A DNA stretch of 64,000 nt from assembly GCF_003086895.1 (NCBI RefSeq), contig NZ_CP026004.1, positions 2,764,731 through 2,828,730 of the forward strand, read 5' to 3'. Of this stretch, positions 52,294 through 61,031 are shown one piece after another (within the stretch, counting starts at the first letter, position 1; each line of letters begins with the position of its first letter). The notes beneath the pieces were generated by a model. It was not told the DNA's origin. It saw only the letters and a program-made list of their open reading frames with translations, and searched no databases. Source of the DNA: Stenotrophomonas sp. ESTM1D_MKCIP4_1. GTDB taxonomy: Bacteria; Pseudomonadota; Gammaproteobacteria; Xanthomonadales; Xanthomonadaceae. The translations under genes were made by a program, and so were the position numbers.

Positions 52294-52730
52294 CAGCGCC
52301 CCAGGAAGGTTGCGCCGGAGCGGGCACCGGCCAGCAGGCAGGCTTCGCACACCGGCGCCTTGTCAGCCATCGGCGCGGCAGGCGCGAGCGCTGCGGGTGC
52401 AACGCCCCCTGCTGCCTGCGCGGTCTGTGCCACCGGCCCGCTGTCCGCGCCACCACCACCGCCCGCATCCACGAACACCAGCGACTGCTGCCCGGCGATG
52501 AGCGAGCACCCACACGACAGCTTGTCGCCGTCGCGCGCCACCGGCTGGCCCTCGAACACCAGGGTGGAATCACCACTGACGATGGAGGCCACGACCTGGT
52601 GCCTGGGGCAGGTGGCTTTGTCCCCTACCCGCGCCACAGGCTTGCCCTCGATGTCGGTCGCAGGTGAGCCGGTAATCACCCGGCCCCCGCCGCTGGTCGC
52701 ATCCCCCACCACAATCAACGTCCTTGCCAC
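52293..52730 (-). CDS. PAAR-domain spike-tip protein
   Basis: A 145-aa protein. The PAAR fold is clear (LIVVGDATSGGGRVITGSPATDIEGKPVARVGDKATCPRH, then GDSTLVFEGQPVARDGDKLSCGCSL), with the zinc-ligand His and Cys residues. The last ~45 residues are a Gly/Ala/Pro linker and a tail with VCEACLLAGARSGATFLGR. The start is a GTG at 52730. It would sharpen the VgrG spike and carry the effector delivered by the DUF4123 adaptor. It is the first gene of the minus-strand module. Confidence 0.87.
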   Translation of the reverse strand: MARTLIVVGDATSGGGRVITGSPATDIEGKPVARVGDKATCPRHQVVASIVSGDSTLVFEGQPVARDGDKLSCGCSLIAGQQSLVFVDAGGGGGADSGPVAQTAQAAGGVAPAALAPAAPMADKAPVCEACLLAGARSGATFLGR

Positions 52731-53058
52731 CCCACCATCCTTCCGTGCTGGATTCGGCCCGAACCTAGCAATGGCGCAATCCGCCTGCACTTGAGCGCGG
52801 CGCAGCGTGCCCTGCCGTTGGCTGGGCGTGCGCCGCGCAAACGCTGGAAACACAACGGATTCGCTGGACCAGAGCGGATTTCCGGAGCGCTGCGACAACT
52901 GACAGCAGAATGTGCGGATCGCGACAATCAGCGCCGACAGGACCGGGCGCATCGCGCCACGTACAATGGCCACCTTTCCCCCACCCACCTCACCGGCACT
53001 GTCCGGTGCGGCGCTGCACGCCCACGTTGTGGCGTGCGCCACCTGCAAGGACCCCCGC

Positions 53059-54264
53059 ATGACGTCCCCCACTTCGCCCTCACCCTCGCTGCTGCATGGC
53101 CGCCTGCTGGCCTTCGTTGCCATCCTGCTGGCGGCGGTCAACCTGCGTACGGCGGTCACCTCCATCACCCCGCTGCTGGACGTGCTGGGCCAGCAGTTCG
53201 GCTTCGGCACCACCATGACCGGCGTGCTGGGCATGCTGCCCACCGCCTCGTTCGCGCTGTTCGGCGTGGCGACCCCGGCCGTGGCCCGTCGCCTGGGCCT
53301 GGAGCGCACCACCCTGCTGGCGATGACCCTGGCCATGGCCGGCCTGCTGCTGCGCTCCAGTGCCGGCAATGTCGGCACCCTGCTGCTGGGTTCGGTGATC
53401 GCGCTGGCCGGCATGGGCATCGGCAACGTGGTGGTGCCACCGCTGGTGAAGCGCTACTTCGCCAACAAGGTGGGCACGATGAGCACGCTGTACATCAGCG
53501 TGCTGCAGCTGGGCACGATGACCCCGGCGCTGCTGGCGGTGCCGGTGGCCAACGCCGCAGGCTGGCGCGTGTCGCTGGGCATGTGGGCGCTGCTGGCCCT
53601 GGCCGCCGCCCTGCCCTGGCTGCTGCTGGCCACGCGCGCGCCGAAAGCCGTGCAGGCCGGCAGCGACCCGACCACCCAGCCGCATGGCAAGGTCTGGCGC
53701 ACCTCGCTGGGCTGGAGCATGAGCTTGATGTTCGGCATGACCTCGCTGATGACCTATTCCATGTTCACCTGGCTGCCGCGCATCGTGGTGGAAGCCGGGG
53801 CCACGCCGGCCTTTGGCGGGGTGATGGTGGCGGTGTTTTCGGCGCTGGGCCTGCTGCCCTCGCTGGTGATTCCCTCGCTGGCGGTGCGCCTGCCGAACCC
53901 GTTCCCGCTGGTGCTGATCGGTTTCTTCGCCTTCGTGATCGCCTTCACCGGCCTGCTGTTGGCACCGCTGAAGGCGCCTCTGCTGTGGGCGGCGCTGCTG
54001 GGCGTGGGGCCGTCCACCTTCCCGCTGGCGCTGACCCTGATCAACCTGCGCACGCGCACCCCTACCGGGTCGGCGGCGCTGTCCGGCTTCATGCAGGGCG
54101 TGGGTTACAGCTTCAGCTGCCTGGGGCCGTTCCTGGTGGGCTGGCTGCATACGGTCAGCAATGGCTGGGGGCTGCCGTTCGGCTTCCTGTTCGGCTGCGC
54201 GGCGCTGATGCTGGGCGCGTCGTGGGTGGCGTGCAAGCCGCGCAAGCTGGAAGACCTCTGGTAA
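53059..54264 (+). CDS. MFS transporter, CynX/NimT (cyanate transporter-like) family
   Basis: A 401-aa inner-membrane major facilitator with 12 predicted helices. AAVNLRTAVTSITPLLDVLGQQFG near the N-terminus and AGMGIGNVVVPPLVKRYF in helix 4-5 are typical of the CynX/NimT (2-nitroimidazole/cyanate) group. The ATG at 53059 has AAGGA eight bases upstream. It stands alone. The substrate is not predictable. Confidence 0.88.
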   Translation: MTSPTSPSPSLLHGRLLAFVAILLAAVNLRTAVTSITPLLDVLGQQFGFGTTMTGVLGMLPTASFALFGVATPAVARRLGLERTTLLAMTLAMAGLLLRSSAGNVGTLLLGSVIALAGMGIGNVVVPPLVKRYFANKVGTMSTLYISVLQLGTMTPALLAVPVANAAGWRVSLGMWALLALAAALPWLLLATRAPKAVQAGSDPTTQPHGKVWRTSLGWSMSLMFGMTSLMTYSMFTWLPRIVVEAGATPAFGGVMVAVFSALGLLPSLVIPSLAVRLPNPFPLVLIGFFAFVIAFTGLLLAPLKAPLLWAALLGVGPSTFPLALTLINLRTRTPTGSAALSGFMQGVGYSFSCLGPFLVGWLHTVSNGWGLPFGFLFGCAALMLGASWVACKPRKLEDLW

Positions 54265-54280
54265 GGGGTTGGGTTGCTGC

Positions 54281-54450
54281 GGCAGGGCTGCGCCCTGCAC
54301 CTGCCAAGGTCAACGGCAACGGCAACAGCGGCTCTGGGTTTCTGTTTGATGGGCGCGGCGGTGTGGGTGGGCAGGACACGCCGTAAACCCATCCATGGGG
54401 GCTCGATGGCGCCATCCATGGCGCCAACGGTCCTGCCCACCCACACCGCC
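54281..54450 (+). repeat. Composite 3' element A (hairpin, hexamer repeats, long inverted repeat)
   Basis: It begins 17 bases after the MFS stop. Hairpin GGCAGGGC-TG-CGCCCTGC lies at 54281-54298. CAACGG-type hexamer repeats follow (54311-54328). A perfect 21-bp inverted repeat comes last (54357-54377 with 54430-54450) enclosing 52 bases that contain CCCATCCATGGGG and GGCGCCATCCATGGCGCC. The 92-base palindromic core is identical to the copy after pgaD. The remaining spacer (54451-54870) has a large GC hairpin at about 54640-54690 and the CRP-type site, with no gene. Confidence 0.8.
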
Positions 54451-54813
54451 CCACCCCCGACAATTTCCGTGTGACGGTTGGAACATCCACGTCCTGCGTG
54501 GATGAACGTGGTCGGATCTCGAATCTGAAGGGATGCGCACGTCTCTCTCACGATGCTTCTACACATCGCTTCGGCATCTGCTGACGTAGGGTGTCCAATC
54601 ATGACGCGGAGGGGCTGCCGTTCTGGGCGGCTCCAGACCCCGGGTCAGGGCGCGGCGGCGCCCGGCGGGCGCCTTGGGCGCCGCTGAAAGACCTGAAAAA
54701 GTGTTTGGTTGTCAGGGAGTTGCGATGAGCTTGACCGGTCTGGCGGGACTACTGCGTCTTAGCGGTAAAGGCAGGCTCTGGCCACCTTGGGAGACGGCCA
54801 GGCACAGTTGGCA

Positions 54814-54829
54814 TGTGATGTGCGTCACA
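54814..54829. promoter_or_regulatory. Perfect CRP/Clp-type site upstream of pgaABCD
   Basis: TGTGATGTGCGTCACA fits TGTGA-N6-TCACA exactly. It ends 41 bases before the pgaA start. In Xanthomonadaceae the CRP homologue Clp binds this motif and is antagonised by cyclic di-GMP, so the site links exopolysaccharide synthesis to that signal. Confidence 0.8.
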
Positions 54830-54870
54830 CTTTCAGCACATCGTTGAAGTAGGGATGCTAAGGGGGTTTC

Positions 54871-56910
54871 ATGATTGTCCACCGTCCGCTGGCGCTCTGC
54901 GTCGGCCTGGCCTGCGCCGCGCTGGCGTTCGGGGCCCATGCCGCTTCGCCGCCACCCGCCGCCAGCCGCGCTGACCGGCTGGCTGAAATCGGCCACTACC
55001 GTGACCAGGCCCGCTGGGTCGATGCCCTGGCCGCCATCGAGCGCTCGCAGCTGCAGGAGCCCAACGATCCGCTGCTGTACAAGCTGCAGGTCCTGACCCT
55101 GGGCGATATCGGCAACGCCGACCGCGCCTGGCGCCTGTACCAGGCGCGGCCCGACCTGTTCGATGCCGACCAGAAGGCACGACTGGAAGCGAACTACATC
55201 GCCAAGCGGGTGAACTGGAGCCTGGCCTACGGCCAGAGCGAGGACAGCCGCCTGGACGAAGCCGAAGCATCGCTTGCGGAAATGGAGCAGTACGTGCAGC
55301 GCGATGGCACGCCGCTGGCACAGGCGCCGCTGCGCATCCGCATGGACCGCCTGATCCTGCTCAACCGTCTGTCGCGCCACGCGCAGGTGCGCGATGAAGC
55401 GCGGGCGCTGCAGCGGGAGGGGCATGCCCTGCCCGACTACGTGCTGCCGGCGGTGGGCGATTCGATGATGGCCACCCAGCACCCGGACGAGGCGATTCCG
55501 CTGCTGGAAGCGGCAGTGAAGAACGATCCTTCGCGGTTCCAGTCGCGTTCCGAACTGGCCTATGCCTACCTGGAGACCGAGCAGGCCGAGAAGGCCATCG
55601 GCTACCTGGCCACGTGGCAGAAGGACGAGCCGGCATGGCGCTGGGGCGGCGGCAAGAGCCCGTACGCCAACTGGGCCCGCTATGAGGCCGATCTCAACCT
55701 GGCGATGATCCGCGCCTACAGCGGCGACCTGCCCACCGCGCAGCGCGATCTGGAAGCGCTGCTGGATGTCGGCCCCGGCAACGGCGGCCTGCAGACCGCG
55801 CTGGGCAGCGTCTACCAGATGCGGGGTTGGCCGCGGCGGGCACTGGAACGCCACCAGATGGCCTACACCCTGGACCCCCGCGATGTGTCCCCGCGCATCG
55901 GCATGTATGAATCCTACGTGCAGCTGCAGCGCGACGACCTCGCCCGCCCGCTGCACGACGACCTGCTTGAACGCTACCCCACCCAGCCCTCCGTGCAGCG
56001 CATGGACCGTGACTGGCGCGCGCACCGGGGCTGGCAGCTGCAGGCCATGGTGGAAGGCGGCCGCAGTTCCGGTGGCGGCGGCAGTTCACCGCTGGGCAAC
56101 GACGACCTGCACTACGGCACCGAAGTGGCCTCGCCGATCCTGGACGATCGTTGGCGGCTGTTCGCCTTCGCCGACCGGCGTTCGGTGACCTTCCAGGACC
56201 AGAAGATCAACCCGCTGTGGGTGGGTGCCGGCGCGCGCTATCGCTTCGGCCGTGTCGATGCCGAGGCCGCCGTGGTGCGCCCGAACGACAGCATCGGCGA
56301 CACCGGGCTGCGCGGCGGGTTCGGTTGGCAGTTCAACGACCAGTGGCATGCCGGCGTGACTGCCGCGCGCAACGACCCGGAAGCGTCGATGCAGGCACGC
56401 GTGTCGGGCATCACCGCCGACAGCGTGGCCGTGGCGGTGGATTACACCCGCGACGAGCGCACGCACTGGAGCCTGGGGGGCAGCCAGTTCCGCTATGACG
56501 ACGGCAACCGCCGCGAGACGTTGAACACTGCGATCGAACAGCGCCTGCTGACCCGCCCGCGCATGGTGATCGACGGCCTCGGCAACCTCTACACCAGCCG
56601 CGGTTCACGCGACGATGCGCCCTACTTCAACCCTTCGCGCGACCGCTCGGTGGAGATCGGCCTGCGCATCGACCAGCAGCTGTGGCGCCACTACGAGCGC
56701 CACTTCCGCCACCGCTTGACGGTGTCGCTGGGCGACTACTGGCAGGAAGGGTTCGGCAGTTCGCTCATCCCCACGGTGGCCTACCGCCACGAGTGGCAGT
56801 TCGGCCAGGGCAGGATCCTGGAATACGGCGTGAGCTGGTCGCGGCCGGTCTACGACGGCCAACGTGAACGTCATATCGGCTTCGATGCCGCGCTGCGCTG
56901 GGGAGAGTGA
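54871..56910 (+). CDS. pgaA: Poly-N-acetylglucosamine exporter outer-membrane protein PgaA
   Basis: A 679-aa protein with a signal peptide (ending GAHAAS, about 24), a periplasmic TPR superhelix (about 30-370; RWVDALAAIERSQLQEPNDPLLY, AIPLLEAAVKNDPSRFQSRSELAYAYLE, ARRALERHQMAYTLDPRDVSPR-like repeats) and a 16-strand-type beta-barrel (about 390-679) ending in FDAALRWGE. It exports partially deacetylated PNAG. Its length is below E. coli PgaA (807 aa) because there are fewer TPRs. It is the first gene of pgaABCD. Confidence 0.9.
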   Translation: MIVHRPLALCVGLACAALAFGAHAASPPPAASRADRLAEIGHYRDQARWVDALAAIERSQLQEPNDPLLYKLQVLTLGDIGNADRAWRLYQARPDLFDADQKARLEANYIAKRVNWSLAYGQSEDSRLDEAEASLAEMEQYVQRDGTPLAQAPLRIRMDRLILLNRLSRHAQVRDEARALQREGHALPDYVLPAVGDSMMATQHPDEAIPLLEAAVKNDPSRFQSRSELAYAYLETEQAEKAIGYLATWQKDEPAWRWGGGKSPYANWARYEADLNLAMIRAYSGDLPTAQRDLEALLDVGPGNGGLQTALGSVYQMRGWPRRALERHQMAYTLDPRDVSPRIGMYESYVQLQRDDLARPLHDDLLERYPTQPSVQRMDRDWRAHRGWQLQAMVEGGRSSGGGGSSPLGNDDLHYGTEVASPILDDRWRLFAFADRRSVTFQDQKINPLWVGAGARYRFGRVDAEAAVVRPNDSIGDTGLRGGFGWQFNDQWHAGVTAARNDPEASMQARVSGITADSVAVAVDYTRDERTHWSLGGSQFRYDDGNRRETLNTAIEQRLLTRPRMVIDGLGNLYTSRGSRDDAPYFNPSRDRSVEIGLRIDQQLWRHYERHFRHRLTVSLGDYWQEGFGSSLIPTVAYRHEWQFGQGRILEYGVSWSRPVYDGQRERHIGFDAALRWGE

Positions 56911-56911
56911 G

Positions 56912-58807
56912 ATGGAACGGACGCTTCGTAACCTGATGACCGTGCTGCTGCTGGGGCTGGTGCTGCTGGCGCTGCCGGCCGCTGCCCAGCAGCGCGACCT
57001 GGATTCGGCCGACAACGGGCTGCTGGTGTTGAGCTACCACGACATCCGCGACGATGTGCGTGAGAAGGGCGATGCCGATGCGTATGCGGTCAGTACGCAG
57101 AACTTCGCTGCGCACCTGGACTGGCTGAGCGCACATGGCTACCACCCGATCTCGTTGTCGCAGCTGATCAAGGCCTCGCGTGGCAAAGCCCAGCTGCCGC
57201 CACGGCCGGTGCTGCTGACCTTCGACGATGGCCTTCGCAGCGTCTACAGCCGGGTCTACCCGTTGCTGCGGGCGTACAACTACCCTGCGCTGGTGGCGGT
57301 GATCACCGACTACGTGGACATGGCGCCCGGCCGCACCATCGACTACGGCTACCGCCCGTTCGGCCACGATGATTTCCTGACCTGGGACCAGCTGCGGGAA
57401 ATGCAGGCCAGCGGCCTGATCGAGCTGGCCAGCCATACCGACAACCAGCACCACGGCGTGCAGTCCAACCCGCAGGGCAACCAGACGCCCGCGGTGATCA
57501 CCCGCACCTATGACCCGAAGGCGCAGCGCTACGAAACCACGCAGGAGTACGAGAAGCGTCTGCGCGACGACCTGGCGCTGAGCGTCAAGCGCATCCAGAA
57601 GGAACTGGGGGTGACCCCGAAGGCGATCGTCTGGCCCTATGCGGCCTACAACCAGCTGAGCAACGACATCGCCGAGCAGCTGGGCATGCCGGTATCGTTC
57701 GACCTGGAGGGCCGCAGCACGCCGGTCACCTCCGACCTGCACGGGCTCGCCCGCCTGCTGGTGACCAACAACCCGAACGTCAGTTCGCTGGCCTTCGAGC
57801 TGCGCCGCAATGTCAGCCTGGATGGCACGCGTGCGCTGCAGATCGACCTGGACGCGGTGTACGACCCGGACCCGGCGCAGCTGGCCCGCAACCTCGACAA
57901 GCTGATCGAACGCGTGAAGACCGTGGGCCCGACCCACGTCTACCTGCAGGCATTCGCCGACCCCGACGGCAACAACACCGCTGACGCGCTGTATTTCCCC
58001 AACCGCCGCATGCCGATGCGTGCGGACCTGTTCAACCGCGTGGCGTGGCAGCTGAAGACGCGCGCCGGCGTGAAGGTCTATGCCTGGCTGCCGGTGCTGG
58101 GCTATGAGCTGCCCAACGCGGCGCAGCGTACGGCGCTGGGCATTGCCAGCCCCGAGCGCGACGGCATGTACCGGCTGGACTTCACCAAGCCGCAGGCGCG
58201 GCAGATCATCAAGGACATCTACGAAGATCTGGCGATCAACTCGTACTTCGAGGGCCTGCTGTTCCATGACGATGCCTATGTGCGCGACACCGAACTGGCG
58301 CAGCTGCCGCAGGAGGGCAGCGATGGCGGCCGTACCCAGGCGCTGATCGACTTCACCCTGGAACTGCGCGATACCGCCCAGCGCTGGCGGCCGAAGCTGG
58401 GCACCGTGCGCAACCTGTACGCGCAACCGGTGCTGGAACCGCAGAGCGCGAGCTGGTTTGCCCAGCGCCTGGACCTGTTCAACCAGGCCTATGACCGCAC
58501 CGCGCTGATGGCCATGCCGTGGATGGAAGGCAGCAAGCACCCCGAACGCTGGCTGGACCGCCTGGTGACGGCCGTGCGCGCGCACGACCCGGAGCTGAAG
58601 CACACCCTGTTCGAGCTGCAGACCGTGGACTGGCGCACGCAGACGCCGATCAGCGGCCAGCGCCTGCGCGCGCAGGTACGCCGGCTGCAGGCGCAGGGCG
58701 TGCGTCATTTCGCGTGGTACCCGGACGATTTCATTGCCGACAAGCCGTCGACCACGGACGCGCGCGCCGCGATGTCCGCGCGCAACTTCCCCTACCCGGA
58801 GAAGTGA
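56912..58807 (+). CDS. pgaB: PNAG N-deacetylase PgaB
   Basis: A 631-aa periplasmic enzyme. The polysaccharide-deacetylase domain (about 36-290) has the metal site D105/D106 in LLTFDDGLRS and H175/H180 in ELASHTDNQHH. The C-terminal glycoside hydrolase-like domain (about 315-620, GH153 in characterised PgaB) has HVYLQAFADPDGNNTADALYFPNR and LLFHDDAYV. The signal peptide ends ALPAAAQQ and has no lipobox cysteine, unlike the E. coli lipoprotein. The start is the ATG two bases after the pgaA stop, with GGGAGAG upstream. Confidence 0.93.
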   Translation: MERTLRNLMTVLLLGLVLLALPAAAQQRDLDSADNGLLVLSYHDIRDDVREKGDADAYAVSTQNFAAHLDWLSAHGYHPISLSQLIKASRGKAQLPPRPVLLTFDDGLRSVYSRVYPLLRAYNYPALVAVITDYVDMAPGRTIDYGYRPFGHDDFLTWDQLREMQASGLIELASHTDNQHHGVQSNPQGNQTPAVITRTYDPKAQRYETTQEYEKRLRDDLALSVKRIQKELGVTPKAIVWPYAAYNQLSNDIAEQLGMPVSFDLEGRSTPVTSDLHGLARLLVTNNPNVSSLAFELRRNVSLDGTRALQIDLDAVYDPDPAQLARNLDKLIERVKTVGPTHVYLQAFADPDGNNTADALYFPNRRMPMRADLFNRVAWQLKTRAGVKVYAWLPVLGYELPNAAQRTALGIASPERDGMYRLDFTKPQARQIIKDIYEDLAINSYFEGLLFHDDAYVRDTELAQLPQEGSDGGRTQALIDFTLELRDTAQRWRPKLGTVRNLYAQPVLEPQSASWFAQRLDLFNQAYDRTALMAMPWMEGSKHPERWLDRLVTAVRAHDPELKHTLFELQTVDWRTQTPISGQRLRAQVRRLQAQGVRHFAWYPDDFIADKPSTTDARAAMSARNFPYPEK

Positions 58808-58808
58808 C

Positions 58809-60062
58809 ATGGACATGAGCCCCTGGCTGTATGCCCTGTTCCAGTTCGCCTTCTTCTACCCGATGGTGATGGCGTTCTTCTGGATGTCCGGCGGCCTGTA
58901 CTACTTCTTCCGCCGCGAGCGGAAGTCGCGACCGCGCCATGATCCGCCGCCGATGGCCGAGTACCCCTTCGCCAGCCTGCTGATTCCCTGCCACAACGAA
59001 TCGGACAACCTGGACGACACCATCGGCGCGGCACTGGCCCAGCGCTACCCGGATTTCGAGGTGATCGCCATCAACGATGGCAGCCGCGATGACACCGGCG
59101 CCCGCCTGGATGCCCTGGCGGCGATCCATCCGCGGCTGCGCGTGGTGCACCTGGACCGCAACCTGGGCAAGGCCAACGCGCTGCGCATGGGCGCGCTGGC
59201 GGCACGTTCGGAGTATCTGGTGTGCATCGACGGCGATGCCATGCTGGAAGAGTTCGCCATGCACTGGATGGTCTGGCACCTCACCAGTGGCCCGCGCGTG
59301 GGTGCAGTGACCGGCAACCCGCGCATCCGCAACCGCTCCACGCTGCTGGGCCGCCTGCAGGTGGCCGAGTTCTCTTCCATCATCGGCATGATCAAGCGCG
59401 CCCAGCGCGTGTACGGGCGCATCTTCACCGTGTCCGGGGTGATTGCTGCATTCCGTCGCACGGCCCTGCACCGCATCGGCTACTGGGCCGACGACATGGT
59501 GACCGAGGACATCGACATCAGCTGGCGCCTGCAGCTGGACCACTGGGACATCCGTTACGAACCCAACGCGCTGTGCTTCATCCTGATGCCGGAAACCCTG
59601 AAGGGCCTCTGGCGGCAGCGCCTGCGCTGGGCCCAGGGCGGCGTGGAAGTGCTGCTGCGGCACGGCACGACGTTGTTCAGCTGGCGCAAGCGCCGCATGT
59701 GGGGGGTGCTGCTGGAATACATCCTCAGCGTGTTCTGGGCCTACACCATGCTGCTGATCGTGGTGCTGTGGGTACTGGGCAAGTTCATTTCCCTGCCCGC
59801 CCCGCTGTACATCGAAACGCTGCTGCCGCAATGGCACGGCGTGATCCTGGCGCTGGTCTGCCTGCTGCAGTTCGCCAGCAGCCTGATCATCGACCGTCGT
59901 TACGAAACACACATTGGACGCAATTACTTCTGGGTCATCTGGTACCCGATGGCGTACTGGTTGATCAGCCTGTTCACCACCCTGGTGGCGCTGCCGAAGA
60001 CGCTGCTGAAGCGCCGCGGCAAGCGTGCCACCTGGGTCAGCCCTGACCGGGGGATCCGATGA
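58809..60062 (+). CDS. pgaC: PNAG synthase glycosyltransferase PgaC
   Basis: A 417-aa processive GT2 family enzyme. The N-terminal helix is at about 10-35. The catalytic domain has the NDGSRDD metal/UDP region at about 89-95, DGD (141-143), the base TEDID (232-236) and the QRLRW motif (270-274) of hyaluronan/cellulose-type synthases. Two to three C-terminal helices form the channel. It polymerises UDP-GlcNAc, probably activated with PgaD by cyclic di-GMP as in E. coli. It starts one base after the pgaB stop and overlaps pgaD. Confidence 0.96.
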   Translation: MDMSPWLYALFQFAFFYPMVMAFFWMSGGLYYFFRRERKSRPRHDPPPMAEYPFASLLIPCHNESDNLDDTIGAALAQRYPDFEVIAINDGSRDDTGARLDALAAIHPRLRVVHLDRNLGKANALRMGALAARSEYLVCIDGDAMLEEFAMHWMVWHLTSGPRVGAVTGNPRIRNRSTLLGRLQVAEFSSIIGMIKRAQRVYGRIFTVSGVIAAFRRTALHRIGYWADDMVTEDIDISWRLQLDHWDIRYEPNALCFILMPETLKGLWRQRLRWAQGGVEVLLRHGTTLFSWRKRRMWGVLLEYILSVFWAYTMLLIVVLWVLGKFISLPAPLYIETLLPQWHGVILALVCLLQFASSLIIDRRYETHIGRNYFWVIWYPMAYWLISLFTTLVALPKTLLKRRGKRATWVSPDRGIR

Positions 60063-60550
60063 ACGCCTTGCGTGGTACGACCGACAAAAAACCGTCCAAC
60101 CGCTTCGATTCGCGGTTGATCCAGAAGTCACGCCAGCAGCCGCGCCTGCAGCGCACGGCCTGGGGCTTTGTGACCCTGGCGTTCTGGGGCTTCTATTTCT
60201 ACCTGTGGGCACCGCTGGTTACCCTGGTTTCGTGGCTGCTGGGTGGGCACCTGGCCTACGTGCAGCTCTACCAGCGCAAGCAGCATGTGGACCCGTTCGT
60301 GATGATCGCGCTGCCGGTCATCCTGGTCTGCTGTTCGCTGCTGCTGATCGCCTGGGCGGAATACAACCGCTATCGGTTTGGCGGCAAGGAACGGCGCGCA
60401 CCGCGCGAGGATTCCAGCCGCGAGGACATCGCGCATGCGCTGGGTGCGACAGATGCGTTGGCCGAGCAGCTGATGAATGCGAAGGCGGTGACGCTGCACA
60501 TGGATGACAACGCGCGGCCGGTGGGGATGACGCGGCAGCCGCTGTTGTAA
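60059..60550 (+). CDS. pgaD: PNAG synthesis auxiliary membrane protein PgaD
   Basis: A 163-aa protein with two transmembrane helices (about 35-60 and 82-101) and cytoplasmic termini. The WAEYNRYRFGGKERR stretch after helix 2 is the conserved PgaD region. PgaD partners PgaC and co-binds cyclic di-GMP in E. coli. The C-terminal half is longer than in short PgaD. It overlaps pgaC by ATGA. Confidence 0.88.
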   Translation: MNALRGTTDKKPSNRFDSRLIQKSRQQPRLQRTAWGFVTLAFWGFYFYLWAPLVTLVSWLLGGHLAYVQLYQRKQHVDPFVMIALPVILVCCSLLLIAWAEYNRYRFGGKERRAPREDSSREDIAHALGATDALAEQLMNAKAVTLHMDDNARPVGMTRQPLL

Positions 60551-60565
60551 AAGGGTTGGGGTCTC

Positions 60566-60747
60566 GGCAGGGCTTGCAGCCCTGCACCTGCAGAATCAAC
60601 GTCAACGTCAACGTCAACGTCAAATGCCTGCATTCCGTGGGATGGCGGGGCGGTGTGGGTGGGCAGGACACGCCGTAAACCCATCCATGGGGGCTCGATG
60701 GCGCCATCCATGGCGCCAACGGTCCTGCCCACCCACACCGCCCCGCC
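60566..60747 (+). repeat. Composite 3' element B, after pgaD
   Basis: It begins 15 bases after the pgaD stop. Hairpin CGGCAGGGC-TTGCA-GCCCTGC is followed by ACCTGCAG, then about four and a half GTCAAC hexamers (60595-60622). TCCGTGGGATGGCGGGG leads into a perfect 26-bp inverted repeat (60644-60669 with 60722-60747). The palindromic core is identical over 92 bases to element A. Confidence 0.85.
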
Positions 60748-60787
60748 TCTGACAGGTTCCTGCGGCTGTTGGCAACAGCTGCAGTTG

Positions 60788-60931
60788 GTGGGTGCCGACC
60801 GTTGGTCGGCACATCTGTCAGATATCGAATGAATCATCCACGCATGGCGTGGCTCTACTGTCGACCAAGGTCGACACCTACGAGAGCAGGACGCCGCTCC
60901 GACGGCCAGTAGATCCACGCCATGCGTGGAT
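60788..60931. repeat. Cluster of REP palindromes between elements B and C
   Basis: Stems GTGCCGACCGTTGGTCGGCAC (60792 on), CATCCACGCATGGCGTGG with CTAC tail (60837 on), GTCGACCAAGGTCGAC with CTAC tail (60860 on), and GTAGATCCACGCCATGCGTGGAT (60908 on). They are SMAG-type copies with four different stems. Confidence 0.8.
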
Positions 60932-60961
60932 GAAATCTCTCAAATATCGAAACTCCACATT

Positions 60962-60999
60962 GGGGTCAGAGCCCGTTGCGCAGCAACGGGATCCGACCA
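60962..60999. repeat. GGGGTCAGA-type hairpin
   Basis: GGGGTCAGAGCCCGTTGCG and the partner CAGCAACGGGATCCGACCAC form an imperfect palindrome of about 38 bases. Related GGGGTCAGATCCC...GGGATCTGACCCC repeats are scattered in Stenotrophomonas genomes, to my recollection. Confidence 0.55.
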
Positions 61000-61031
61000 C
61001 GTGCTCCGACAGATCGCGGCCAACTGTCGAA

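Noticed and set aside
52791..54386. 531-codon plus-strand frame over the MFS gene
   Set aside because: It is a +1/+2 frame shadow of the transporter, Gly/Ala/Arg-rich with no helices; the transporter frame has clear MFS motifs.
54603..54870. Possible cyclic di-GMP riboswitch before pgaA
   Set aside because: I looked for the conserved GEMM core and saw none; only a GC-rich hairpin and the CRP-type site are present.
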